A stretch of 64,000 bases of DNA from Owenia fusiformis (Eukaryota > Annelida > Polychaeta > Sabellida > Oweniidae), in the NCBI GenBank assembly GCA_903813345.2, contig CAIIXF020000012.1, positions 27,414,184 through 27,478,183 on the forward strand, read 5' to 3'. The notes below the pieces were generated by a model. That model did no database searches and was not told the origin of the DNA. It worked only from the letters and a program-made list of their open reading frames with translations. Shown in pieces: positions 1 through 12,088 of this stretch. Made by a program: the position numbers and the translations under genes. The stretch's first letter is position 1. Each line of letters starts with the position of its first letter.

Positions 1-3000
1 GAACCAGCTCAAAACCTGTAGAAATAAAACTAACCATTTTGAATCATGGACATGAAATGGAAGAAAGCAGACTTATAGATCTACTTAAAAATTGTACTCC
101 TTAAACATTTATGTATAGCTTATACTTCATAATTGTAAGAAATTAATAAAAATTAAATAGATAATAGATAATAAAAAAACTTACTTGTATAAACGTTAAG
201 ATAAAAATGATCATCGGCATCGATGAGGGCCTTCCTGCTTTACTTCCTATGGCCATTTGTGCTGAATAAGAAAAAACATTTGGTTTTATAATGATTTGAT
301 TGACCTATAAAAAATAGTTACACTTTTCCAAAAATCCATTGTGAAATATGTTATTTTGAAAATATAGATTACCTGGATCGTCAGCTGGATCGTCAATTCT
401 TATTTCACTGCATTTCCTATAGCCATTCAAGCTATTCTTTGCACAACATCTGTATACCCCAGCATCTTTTATTTGTTTTGTGTCACCCTTTTCTTCAGGA
501 CTGAAACTTTCTCCACTCCTTCCTTTGAATTGCCATGTATACGATGGTTCAGGGTTTCCTTCTGATATTCCTCTCAGTATGGCGACATCTCCTCCTTTTA
601 AGTTGTGATCTGTATCGATTTCTTCTCCATCAATATAGAGTGTAGGTTTCCGGGCGGGATCTAAAAGAAAACAGCAACGTACACTTTACAGACGAGTAAC
701 AACAACGGGAAGGAAGGTGAAAATGAGAATGTAGCAGATGTAACACTCTTTGGTTTTTGACAAAATAAATACGCATAGAATGCCAGTTTATTAATGCGAT
801 GTTATAATAGAAACAGAATATAATTGTGCTTGATTGATTAAACTATATAGGATTTACATTTTATGTTAAGCCGAGTTGAACAACGCTCTTGGATATTCAA
901 TACACCAAAAGAACAGCTGAGTTCTTTCTGATCATCCAAACTAGATGCCGCCATTGTGATTGTAGATTTGAAGATTCCTTCTTTTGTCTCGTCCGCCTTT
1001 GCAGACTGCTGGAAACCATTTAGTGTCCATTTAATAGTAGGTTTCTGTGAATAATCTTTGTTACCGGCATATCTAACATACATCGTGTATGTTATGATCT
1101 CGTGTTCTTTGATTGTAGTTATTTCCTGCAGTAGACATGGTCCAGGCTCTGAAGATATTGTACGCAGTTTAGTTTTATTAGAGTATTGGTATACGTATTA
1201 CGTATATGTATCAGATATACAGAGCGAATAAATCAGTCCACGCATACTATTTAACAATATGTTACAACCTCCTCGCATAGAGAACAGACAACAACAACAG
1301 AAAGGTTTATTCAAATGAGCATGATTCCCAAATCGAAGATTATTTGAATATGTACTTATACTGAGGTTAATGCATGAGCGTCTTTTACAAATAATATTCC
1401 CCGGAGCCCTAAAATTTAACATTCAATTTATAGAATTCCCTAAAAAAGAATGTATAACATCAAATAAATACCCGGAAATGAGATAAACTGCGGTCAATAA
1501 CCTAAAGGTAATACTGGGAGAACTTACGAGTCTTGTGTCGGTTTGGATCAATCAGGAAGTGAGGAATAAGGCAATGATACGATATTTTATGATTTTTTTA
1601 ATTTTTATTTCCTGACATTAAATAATACAATAATTCTTAATCTTACCAAGTACTATTAACTGAGGATCAAATCCACCTATTGGTTTACCCGTCCGTACAT
1701 TATTGCACGTGTACTTCCCAGCATCATCAAGATCAACATTTTGTATAAGTAAGTTATACGGCTTAGCAGTACTTATAGAAAACTTGTTAGGTATATCCCG
1801 CACAGTGATTCTATCATTATACGACAATGGCTTCCCCCATCCTGTTCTGTTAGAGTTAGCTACCCATTGTACAATATGATTAGGCTTCGATTTAGCACGG
1901 TGAATATGGCACGTCAACTCTGCACTTTGACCTGCAAGTACAGCTCGGTCCTTAGGAGGTGTTTCGACCACTATATATCGATTCTCAGCTGTAAAATAAA
2001 GTTAAATAATGTGTGTTAATGCATTGTGTCATTATGACGTGGTTTAAGTTGTCTTTTGTACCATTTCTTGCAGTAATCGATTGTGATCAGATGCGTTTGG
2101 AAAGATCATCCAAAGTTATGTTAACTCACCAACTTTCAAGTATTTTTGATGAAAATCATCTATATTTTTATCATGTTCTTTATAGTTACTGTGCCCTCCT
2201 CAAAGCAGCTTTCATTGCGTCAAAATGAGAAGGATATGACCTCAGAAATACGTCAAAAAGTTGATATTTTCGCATTCAACTTGAAACAAAAAGGTTTTCA
2301 CCATTTTTCTATGCACCTCTACTTTGGAAGACCTTTCCAATGATATATCACACTTGGTACCATATAACTTGGTCTTGGCTGTAGAGGGGGGATAGGACTT
2401 ATTTGACACCCTGTATAGTATCTTTTTTACAAGCATATATGCAATTTCAGGATCATAAGCAACGTCATTCCTGGGATAGATTGACTTGAGATTTGAACAA
2501 ATGGGCCCATGGTCCATATGACGTCATTAAATTGAATTGATTGTGTGAATGCCTTGGTAGGCTGAAATGGTTCGGTCAATCTTTGTTCTTTCAGCTGTTA
2601 GTCAGGTTCTGTTATAACTAATTTAAATTCAATCTAAATATAAAGTGCTAAATATTTAGTCTTCTATTTTAGTAATGCATTATTTTTGTAGCATTATGCC
2701 TAGTCCATAAGTAAATGTCTGAACCACCCCACCTTGAGCCTTTTCATAACTACAGCTACCCTCGGCACATTCTACCTTCCCTTCTAATTCCACCCATTGC
2801 AGTCATTATATGCAATATACAGGGTGTCAAATAAGTCCCGTCCCCCCCCCCCTCTACAACCTAAACCAAGATATATGGTACCAAGTGTGATATATCATCA
2901 GAAAGGTCTTCCAAAGTTACGTTGATTGGCATATATCTGACATATGTCAATCGGTCTCACAAATTTTTACATTGTATCAATTGAGGTGACCATGAGCCTG

Positions 3001-6000
3001 AAACATGGCAATTTAGCGTTTTTGGAAGGATTTTAAGAATCGGGTATAAGAAAAGGCAAAGGACCTAAAGATGACTACATTTGTATATGACAATGAATTT
3101 AACCAATTTCTGGATAGGGTTAGATGTGTAGAAAATGGAGGTGCTTGGAAAAATGGTGACAGATTTTTTGTGACAAGTGGAATGCGAAAAAATCAACTTT
3201 TTGACGTATTTCTGAGGTCATATCCTTCTCATTTTGACGCAATAAAAGCTGCTTAAGGAGGGTACACTTACTATGAAGGACATCATTTAAATATTGGTGA
3301 ATTTCTTCCAAAATACTTGAGAGTTGGCGAGTTAACATAACTTTGGAGGATCGTTCCAATGGTATATCACACTAGGTACCATCTATTAAGGTTTTTGCAG
3401 TAGCAGGGGGGACGGGACTTATTTGACACCCTGTATATTAATGCATGGATATATATAACTTGAAGACTATATTTACAGTCATTCTTTCGCATGATTAAAG
3501 AAAATAAGATGGGAAATATTGATATAAGATTCACTTTTGCCATGAAAACAAAGCTAGATATTGTTTAAACTTAAGTTGACAATTTATGTAAGTAAAGTTT
3601 TGATTAGTAAATATATATTGTTCTTTATATATTTACTAGTTTTGTTTTTACAAAATGATATGGACCATTACTGTACGTCATCGCCTTGGTTACTATAGCA
3701 ACCATATAATGTTAAGTAGAAGACGTATATACATGAAACGTTGATAGTATAAGGGAATAAGATGGGGGAACATACCTACCAAGTATGAACAAGATTGGGA
3801 TATTAATGTCATAATTTGATATATTTGTGCAAAGCTTTTTGAACAACCCTTGTCAACAGACACATTTCAAATATTTTCTTTGTTTTTTAATTTCTATCTG
3901 GATATCATCATATGGATTGTTTTGAAATTTCAAAATGGCTTAGAATCTGAAACGGGAGTTGAATTTCAATTCTTATTTTCCTTACTTTTCTAAAAAATCT
4001 TAAACGTTTGTCCATTGACCATTATAAAAGTCGACCCCATTTCTCACCAACTGGATACTATACCTACGTTGACCATATATTACTATTGAATAGATACTTT
4101 AGTTGTTGAGAAAACGTGACCAGTAAAATAAGAACGACAAATCAAAGAAATAAAATATATAGAAAAGAGGCAAAAACAATAGCATCCAGATATTCATCTG
4201 GAATCGAATTATGTTCTAAAGCTAAAGTTCTAATGAAACCATTTTGCTCAATTTAGGTTATATCTATGCTACTTGACTTTATAAAGTCCATTCTTAACGA
4301 TGGTAATTCACAAGAACATCAAATGTTCATTTAACCATGTAATCGGGATATAAAGTCAGCACGCATCTGCTTTCGCGGCAAAACTGAATTAAATTTTAGA
4401 GCAGCTTTCTCAGGTCACGTTGTGCGTTGTCAAATATCAACCCAAGAGCTCACCAGTTGACCGCTAAGTACGATTGACAATTGAAATAAAATCCTGGTCA
4501 CAAAATGGGTAATTCATTTTCATTCAGATTCTGTCAACTGTTGCACAATTTGAGATTGTTTTATCAATTTCAAAGGGTACCACTTGCAGCTGAGTGAGTG
4601 TTCAAATTAGTGGTGTCAATTAACCGCTTGAGCATTAACCGGTTAACCGGCCGGGGGTTTTTACCGGTTAAAGTCGGTTAACCGGCGGGAAATTTGAACT
4701 TATAATTTCAAATGAAATCTTTCATCTTCGATCTTGAAAGTTGAAAAAATTGGAAAAATGATATATCGGCGTTTATTTTTTTACGTTCGTCAAGCTTTAC
4801 GCTATTCTATGTAAGTAAGCGCGGGAAAGCAATGTGGCAGGGATTAAAGTTGCTGATTGGATGTTTGTAAGGAATTATCGGACCTATCACATGTATGAGT
4901 AGCTCACATGAAACTGACGCTTGAAAAACAAACAGATTAAAATGCAAAGTAAGCGCGGGAAAGCAATGTGGCAGGGATTAAAGTTGCTGCTTGGATGTTT
5001 GTAAGGAGTTATGGGACTTATGACATGTATGAGTAGCTTACGTGAAACTGACACCATAAAACCAAACGGATTAGCATGCAAAATAAGCGCGGGAAATAAC
5101 AGAATAATACACGGTCAACAAACCGCCCATAAAAACTCAGACCGGTCAAGGCATTATCGGCGGTTAACCGGTAAACCGGTTAATACTTGACACCTCTAGT
5201 TCAAATAGGATAGTTTCTAAATAGCAGAAAAAGCAATGGAATCTAGTGCTGCCATCTTTTATCCAGCTTTTAATTTGGGCTAGAGTTCCATTCCCTTAAA
5301 TGCTAAAATCTTGGAAAAGTGGCTTAATTTCATTTTTGAAATCAAATGAAGCCTTCTTATATTTGAAATGCATGCGAGTTAAACCTTTGTATATGTGTTA
5401 CTTTGGTTCAGCCTCCGTAGTACTTTGCGGCAACTCTTAAAAGTGGCGCCAAAATAACTTATTGGTCACGGTAGGCAAAACTGTCACGGTCACATGGCTT
5501 CAAAAAGTCCGCGAAAATAGCAATTTAGTGGTTGGCAGTTCTATCTTAATGATAGTGGAATATTGACTGCTATGTTATTTAAATAACAAAAGAGCTGGAA
5601 TTGGTCGAGTCGACGGGACGCAACTCATATCTATTCAAAGTTACTATAGTTGAGGTTATGACAACTTCCATAAACCACATGAAGATCCAGGGTAACCGGA
5701 CACCTCATCCCCTAAACAACTCATCCCTGGACAACTCATCCCCTAGACAACTTATCCCCTAGACAACTCATCCCCTGGACAACTCATCCCCTAGGCAACT
5801 CATCCCCTGGACAACTTATCCCCTAGACAACTCATCCCCTGGACAATTCATTCCCTGGACAACTCATCCTTTGGCATGTTTGAGTAATTAATGTAATATT
5901 ATTAATTCATATATTATTCAAATGATTTTTAAATGTATTGGTTAATTATTAAGTTTCAAAATCATATATTACATGAACACTGGTACTCCACTTGATTATG

Positions 6001-8277
6001 TTGTAAACAGATTGTTTCGGTAACAAAATGTCAGAGCCTCGGGTACGATTTTTGTATTTTCCTTATTTCTCCAGTAGTAGGCAGAATATCATATGTCTAA
6101 GAAAATGTACACGTGTACGTGCGAACAAATAGTTCAGAAGACAACAAGATCCTCGATTTAATACCCCACTTTTGTTACGTAAACAGAACTTCAAAAATTG
6201 GTTAAGATCTGCACTTCTCTTTCCATTTACATAACAATAGTGAGGTATTAAAGCTACGATTATGTTGTATTCTGAGTACAAGTGAACAAAGACTTTCTTG
6301 AGGGGAAATTCCGGGGGGAAATCTGGAACCATGGTACTAATAAACTGGAGGAATACAGTATGATGTCTACACAAAGCTGTTTGACAGTATGGTTGCTTCA
6401 GTGCTACTATATGGAGTAGGTGTTTGGGGCACCAAACCATATGGTCTAATTAACACTATTCTAAACAGAGTCTGTCGTTTCTTCCTAGGAGTTAAAACAA
6501 CAACATCAACTCTAGCCACCCGTTGAGACATGGGATGGCTATCAATGGAATCACGACAAGATATTGAAACAGAAGACTATGGCAGAGGCTGGATAAGATG
6601 ACTAATTCGAGGATAAACAAAAGAATATTCAACTGGTCAAATGAACAAGCTGATACCCAAAGAATGAAAAATTGGACATTTTACGTCAAAAAATCAATAT
6701 CAACAATATATAGAAATACTACTTTATCAACGCCAATGACAACCTTCAAAAAACAAGTCTCAATGTTTGATGCAGAAAAATAGACACAAGAATTGAGTAA
6801 AGTAGGGCAAATAATAAACTAAGAACTTACAAAACAATCAAAAATGAGTTTAAGCCTGAAAGCTATACAAAAATCAACCTACCTAGATATCAAAGAAGTA
6901 CATTCTCCAAACTAAGATGTGAAGTTTTACCACTAAAAATAGAAACCGGGAGATTCACCAAACCCAAGACACCCCTTGAAGACAGGACATGTGAAATGTG
7001 TGATGATCATAAAATTGAAAATAAACAACATTTCCTAGTAGAATGTCCGGCCTATGAGGATTTAAGAAGCATTATGATAGCAGAAGCTCAAAGCAGCAAC
7101 CCTGACTTCCTAAACAAAAGTGAAAAATGACCAGTTTATAACCCTGAGTACTTCTCCAGAGATGGCTTTTATTGTATCTAAAACTGTATTCCTTATGTAC
7201 AAACACAGACAAACAAATATGTGATATACAAAGATTAATATGTACAGGTAGTTAGTAAATATTAATGTATTTATTTATTTTTTTAGAAACTACTTCATTG
7301 TATCTTATGCTATATGGGCAATGATTTAGCCTATATGACAAATTATTGATTGACAGTCATTTGATATAATTATATGTGCAATACTTTTAATATAGTATAA
7401 AAAATATACATGTATGAAACGTCTTTCATACGCCGCACTGGCTGGGGCAGTGTTTTTATGACATTTTAGTACTACTAGTATCTGTAAAATAAATCTGCTG
7501 TGAGACGAAAATAAATAAATAATTAACTAAAAAATACTATAATATTGTCAAGGAGATAGTCAACCAACTAATCTGTAATTATTTTTTTAGATGTTTACCT
7601 TTAATTTTACTTTTAATATACAATTTCAATATTATGTTAACATTGATTGAAGAAGCTGCTTTGATGTCATAAGCTCCTTTGATGTCATTATATGCTTGTT
7701 GTTCAATGTTCAAATATTCTTTACTCCAAATATTATTTTTCACAACATTCACATATGAAGTTATTGAAGTTCATACTTCAAAATTATGCAGAGAGAAAAC
7801 TTTATCTTTTGTCATGAAATATAAAGTCATGTAATAAAAGGACTAGAGATGAAAGTTTTAATGGCACGTTTGACTGTTTGACCATTTTATTTGTGTCAAT
7901 AAAGTGAAAAATAATATTTAGAATGATTCAAGATGTATTTAAGGGATGAGTTGGCTAGGGGATGAGATGTCCAGGGGATGAGTTGTCTAGGGGATAAGAT
8001 GTCCAGGGATGAGTTGTCTAGGGGATGAGTTGTCCGTAAGCCAGATCCAGTACCTCAAAATTAAATCGATTAATTCTAAGATATCTGCCAATGCATTTCA
8101 TGATAGTCTTTCATACCTAGCTTATGTTTTATAATGAACTTATTATTCTGATAAACCACACATCTTGGGGTTAGCTCTCCTTTAAAGAATCTTAAAACTG
8201 ATATAAAAATGCATCATACCTGCAGCGAAGAATACTGCGACTAAAGCAGTCCAGATAATCGAATGTTTAGTATCCAT
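1..8277 (-). CDS. Three-Ig-domain secreted or membrane-anchored protein (3' end beyond window)
   Basis: Six exons read on the minus strand: 8220-8277, 1647-1988, 858-1148, 373-660, 185-261 and 1-15 (continues past the edge). Internal junctions are phase 1 until exon 5, which ends in phase 0. About 357 residues are visible. Exon 1 encodes a signal peptide (MDTKHSIIWTALVAVFFAA). Exon 2 is a V-like Ig domain with LTC, WVA and DDAGKYTC. Exon 3 is a second Ig-like domain (TIKWTLNG, ELSCSFG) and exon 4 a third (PSYTWQF, DAGVYRCC). Exons 5-6 encode a short Ser/Pro/Gly stretch and then a hydrophobic run (MIIFILTFIQVLSWF), which could be a membrane span or a GPI-attachment signal. Such proteins usually act at the cell surface in adhesion or recognition; the ligand is unknown. 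A TATATATATA tract about 100 bp upstream of the ATG may be the promoter. I do not recognise a specific orthologue. Confidence 0.82.
373..660 (-). CDS. Ig domain 3 exon, lacking the usual first cysteine
   Basis: A 288-nt phase 1-1 exon encoding RKPTLYIDGEEIDTD, GGDVAILRGISEGNPEPSYTW and DAGVYRCCAKNSLNGYRKC. The EGNPEPxYTW and DAGVYxC motifs are textbook I-set Ig. At the position where the first cysteine normally stands the sequence reads AILRG, while two extra cysteines follow the second one. The domain may use a different disulfide or rely on core packing. Confidence 0.8.
858..1148 (-). CDS. Ig domain 2 exon of the three-Ig gene
   Basis: A 291-nt phase 1-1 exon. It opens with EPGPCLLQEITTIKEHE and holds TIKWTLNGFQQ and QKELSCSFGVLNIQERC before the donor at gtaaat. 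Cysteines are present at both expected sides (GPC and LSC), but spacing is irregular, so the domain is more diverged than domain 1. Confidence 0.78.
1647..1988 (-). CDS. Ig domain 1 exon of the three-Ig gene
   Basis: A 342-nt phase 1-1 exon following the signal-peptide exon, with acceptor ttttacag and donor gtaaga. It encodes AENRYIVVETPPKD, then an Ig fold with GQSAELTC (first Cys), IVQWVA (core Trp) and VDLDDAGKYTC (second Cys). The exon covers one whole domain, as is usual for Ig-superfamily genes. Confidence 0.85.
2096..2413. mobile_element. Truncated copy of the CAGGGTGTCAAATAAG TIR element
   Basis: This stretch matches the right arm of the complete 2820-3433 element, ending in the same gacttatttgacaccctg terminus followed by tata. 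Its other terminus is missing about 80 bases. The small open frames inside are by-products. Confidence 0.6.
2820..3433. mobile_element. 614-bp non-autonomous DNA transposon, CAGGGTGTCAAATAAG ends
   Basis: The first bases (CAGGGTGTCAAATAAGTCCC) and the last (GGGACTTATTTGACACCCTG) are perfect inverted repeats, and similarity continues for about 110 bases inward on each side. TATA flanks both ends, so the target duplication is TATA or TA. No transposase is encoded. Two small open frames (3071-3256 plus, 3120-3359 minus) lie in the arms and look like chance frames. Confidence 0.8.
4608..5198. mobile_element. 591-bp hAT-type MITE with 8-bp target duplication
   Basis: The ends are TAGTGGTGTCAA and TTGACACCTCTA (inverted, one mismatch). 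GTTCAAAT is duplicated exactly on both sides (4600-4607 and 5199-5206). Inner ends are rich in ACCGGTTAACC motifs. Inside, a unit of about 135 bases starting at AAGCGCGGGAAA is tandemly duplicated. An 8-bp duplication with short TIRs is characteristic of hAT elements. No coding capacity. Confidence 0.83.
5206..5333 (-). repeat. Fragment of a dispersed ~500-bp repeat (inverted)
   Basis: This is the reverse complement of the right end of the repeat at 18079-18582, including the match through tagtttctaaatagcagaaaaa. It abuts the hAT-type element's target duplication. Confidence 0.6.
5691..8042. mobile_element. 2.35-kb foldback element with 8-bp duplication
   Basis: Both ends carry arrays of a 15-16 bp unit (ACAACTCATCCCCTAG) in opposite orientation, at about 5693-5875 and 7935-8040. 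AGATCCAG is present exactly on both sides (5683-5690 and 8043-8050). Outer ends GGTAACCGGACA and TGTCCGTAAGCC are an imperfect inverted pair. Tandem-repeat arms are the signature of foldback transposons. The middle holds a degenerate LINE fragment, so the element is non-autonomous. Confidence 0.72.
6350..7130 (+). pseudogene. Degenerate LINE ORF2 C-terminal fragment
   Basis: The plus strand reads through LFDSMVASVLLYGVGVWG and FFLGVKTTTSTLATR before a stop, and later CEMCDDHKIENKQHFLVECP. These match in layout the C-terminal part of the intact LINE protein at 29049-32594 (LLYGCEIWG, LLGVHRKTSNLATMGE, CKLCKITTGTEIHFIFEC). Stops and frameshifts break it repeatedly and no catalytic RT motif remains, so this is a dead insertion inside the foldback element. 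Confidence 0.7.
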
Positions 8278-8371
8278 GTTAGGATTATGTCAACCGTCGT
8301 TAAGCATGTTTTCTAAATATGTATGTTGATTGTTTGGAATTAAACTACAGTAAATGTTAAATAAAAAAAAC

Positions 8372-8390
8372 GTATATATATATACTCTAA
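8372..8390 (-). promoter_or_regulatory. Possible TATA region of the three-Ig gene
   Basis: A run of alternating TA lies about 100 bases upstream of the signal-peptide ATG at 8277, read on the minus strand. Position and composition fit a TATA-containing core promoter, but simple TA repeats are common here. Confidence 0.25.
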
Positions 8391-11300
8391 TGTGAAACTG
8401 AAAAACCGAACTGAAACCGTAACCAAAACGTACTACTGTACATGTAGATATACATCAAACCTCCTTAAACTGTAAAAAAAAACAAATGTACATATTATCA
8501 ATAAGTACCCTTACATTAAATTTTCACATACTATTGATCTCCAAAATTAAAAAGAATAAGAACGAATTTAAGTCCCCCCATAGAAAAATGAACGTTTAGA
8601 TATGTTGAAGACAGTTTTTTTGTGCAAACTTGCACTTTCGTTCTATAGACTGAACAATATAATTTAAAAGGTACTAATGGTTGGACATTGTGACGCGTGA
8701 CACATGACGCGTAAATGAGATTGAACATATGCCAAGTGTAGTATCTCCACAAATCAACTTGCGGTTTCATAATGAACTTGGATTTTGGTTTCATAATGCA
8801 CGGACCAGTGCCATTATACGTGCATTCATTGTTAAACATTTGAAGGCAGGTCTTAAGTAATACGGAAACAAAGTTAAATGAAACCACGATCGAAACCGAA
8901 ACAAACGAAATCTTCAATTCTTGAAGGAATTTATGAAAGTACATTCGAGCATACGTGTTTGTTTGTTCTCATAATTAGTCATTTATAAAGAGCTTTTGGT
9001 TTCAAATCTGTCAAAAGAGCTTGCTTGTTAAAAAACGTGGTACTCCAACCTACTTCAATTTTAGAAAATAAATAAATTGAACGCATTGTCTTGGTAATTT
9101 CTAAAAAAAAGTCACCATTAAAAACGTTCACGAAACGATTCTTTATTTGAAAGCTGGGTGATATGATCGTGGGCAAAATAAAATGTATCACGCGGTACTA
9201 ACTCACCGGGGCGTATCGAAACCAAAACTTGTTAAGTTTTGTTGCAAAACCGTTAATTTGAATTTCAAATCTACCCTGTCTTTGGAAAATCAATGATTGT
9301 GAGTCACACTACGCCGTTTTTCTTCAAACTTGTTCCATTAAAACCTTCACGGAAACACCTTTCAGTCGAGACATTGCATTTGTTTACAAAGTTCCTCGTT
9401 TTAGCGGCGTGTTGGTCCCTTCGCCTCCGCGCCTATGTCAGAATGCATTTTCTTCTCATAACTTCAATGTATCAATCCATGTTCACAGGAAATTAACGTC
9501 CATCCTCAAACCAATATGGCCCAGTATCACAGTTATGACTTAAAGAGTTTATTGCACTATATATCAATTTTCTTTTCCTATCGAAATTATATAAAACGTG
9601 CTCCCCTGAATCAATATAGATGCTCCACAGGCGTAACAACCCCAAGACTTCACTATAATGGACGAATAAAGAAGTATAAAAATGCCCATCTGAATTTTGT
9701 TATATTTATTCTCCTTGGAAAGAGAGAAAATGGCCTTGAACCTAGATTGCACGCGCGATCTGAAGTAAGCCTACGTGCAATGTATTTCTGATGTACAAGA
9801 ATAATCTAATTGTACATTCCGTGTTGCACCAATCAATCGAAATATTGTAAAACAAGCATATTTCTAAATTGAGTAAAAAGAAGTGTTTTAAACAAAAATG
9901 ATAATAAGTAATATCAATATATATAATTTGCGCAAGCCACGCGAACTTTCAAATTTCTGTAATGATCATGAAGTTGTTGTGTGATCAAAATAAGCTCAGT
10001 TTCATCACAAGGGCGCCGAGGATTAGTATTGTGTTAAAAATTAAATCCACATAATACCCATCGCCAAGGCCCCGATACAGTGTGAATCTGACCTTATGTA
10101 AGCGAGGTATTATTGGGCGTGTTCACTCAGGTGTTGTCATAATCGCTCGCGAATCGCAGCACTGTCACGGTGAATAGAGGAGACACGATTCAAATTCAAA
10201 TTGGTTTTAGCCTACTTCAAACGTATTCCGAGTGAACACAATCAGGGGGCCCAAACATTGTGAACTATTTATTCACAATTACAGGAGTGAGCGTGATAAG
10301 CTCTACTCAAAATGTTTTCTGAGTGAACTCAACATGGGGGCCTAAACATCGTCAACTATTCATCCATAATAACAGGAGTGAACGTAACCAGCTCTATATT
10401 CATGTAGTCTAATGTGCCTATGTAGACGTCATCGTAGGCTCATGAATATAGAGTTCAATTGATCGAAACCGAAACAACACGTTCACTGAAGTGTGATTTA
10501 TTAAGAACAACAAACGATTATTTGTATTTTTATATTCTAATTCATTTCCTTATGCTATGATGAAGTTTATTCAACGGAAGTCGCAATTATTCATATATAC
10601 CGTACAATAAGCACTTTAACTTTCACAAATCAACTGCATTTCTATTTTTTGAAGAATATTACAAACTTAAATTTGCAATTTACTTCAGCGATTCAACACC
10701 AAAGAGCTTAGATTGGGCACATCACAAACTATTGACCCTATGTTCTTATTGCGGTGGTATATCAAAATAAAACTATATACCCGATCGCGAGGGATCTTCC
10801 TGTCGTTAGACGTTGTCAAAAGTGATTGTTGGACCACCCTGTAGGCAATATATCATAACAACTTCATTGTACCAAAAGGTGACAGAGTTTACAAAAGTAA
10901 ACTGTACACCTTTTAAACAATTGCATTATTTTTTCAAAATCGAAAGACTGGGTATTGGCCAATGCTTATTAATTTAGGTAATCAATAATGAATAAATGCG
11001 GTATTCGTCGTCACCGCTTTAGGTAATTTTCAAATAAACTAGAAAACAGCAACTCAATGGAGTAGCAAATCCAAACAAACAAAAATTGTTTTAATGAAAA
11101 TTGGCCATCTTGAAAGTTTCAGCTCCCTTGTACCGAGGTATCAGCATATGAAGTTTTTTCAATCAACTCTTATATGAGTTATCAACGATTATGTTTTTAA
11201 CAAATCTAGAAAATTTGTTCTTGAGCAGTTCTCCCCGAGACAATATGATTTTTCGATGACAGGGTGTCTCAAAAAACGTGCTGTATTAACCTACTTGAAA

Positions 11301-12088
11301 TTTTAAACCAAATCAAAATGACAGCTCGGTCATAGTTATCTTTATTACCGTTTAAAAGAAGTTCGCAAAACGAAACGAACAGCGGTTTGTGATCACGTCT
11401 ACAAACTACAAACTTTATTTTAGATTAGGTAAGGAACTGCAATAAATGTACTCGTGCACTTGTTATCTTAAATGTTAAGCTAGTAAGGAGGTATGTATGA
11501 AATATTACTTGAAACGTTAACATACAATCAAGACAGAATTTACAACAGGTCAAATAGACCAAATTGTTGTCACATATAATCACTTGTAAGAACTACTAGG
11601 ATCATCAACAGCGTTCGTTAACTTTCGAATCGCCAATTACCCCGAAGTATTAAAAACATAATTTTGCGTGGTCATGGGGCAAGAAGGGCCGTCCTTTCAG
11701 ATTTTTTGAATCGTATGTTTTACCAAAGTCCCACAGAAGTGGGACAAGAGAGGCTACCTTTGGGGTAAAGTGCCGCTGTAACCTTGTGGGTAAAGGAAAC
11801 AAAATCAATGGCCGGTGGGGTCGGTGAAGATCATATCAGGCGATATATACAGTACTTTACACATTTCTAAAAGTACGATCAAATGTTTCATTGAAATGAA
11901 GAACACAAATCACATTTCAATTTGCTGTTTTTTATTGGCATAAACTTTATCACAAATTGACGGTGAGATTGAAGTAAAACAGTATGCTGAGAATGTAACG
12001 CGATTAACAATTCAACGTCATATGCAAATGTATTACTCAACCTCCTCTGTCCTTGTAGTATGCCAATCAGGTTGATCGTGTTGCATTC
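8391..12088. other. Intergenic spacer between the Ig and CAP genes
   Basis: No coding region with splice-consistent or conserved protein signal was found on either strand. Short open frames at 8531-9791 lack recognisable domains. A 91-bp unit beginning AGTGAAC is tandemly duplicated at about 10221-10404. On the minus strand, aataaaa near 11927-11933 is a candidate polyadenylation signal for the CAP gene ending at 12089. Confidence 0.55.
10221..10404. repeat. Two-copy 91-bp tandem repeat
   Basis: The segment beginning agtgaacacaatcaggggg at 10231 recurs, diverged, from 10322 as agtgaactcaacatggggg. Each copy continues through a cacaattacaggagtga-type stretch. It is non-coding. Confidence 0.65.

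Noticed and set aside
3071-3359. Overlapping open frames of 61 and 79 codons in the TIR element
   Set aside because: They lie on opposite strands in the element's inverted arms and are too short for a transposase; the truncated copy does not keep them as clean frames.
9293-9791. Plus-strand open frames of 67 and 91 codons upstream of the Ig gene
   Set aside because: No domain, no splice-consistent partners, and a composition like the surrounding non-coding DNA.
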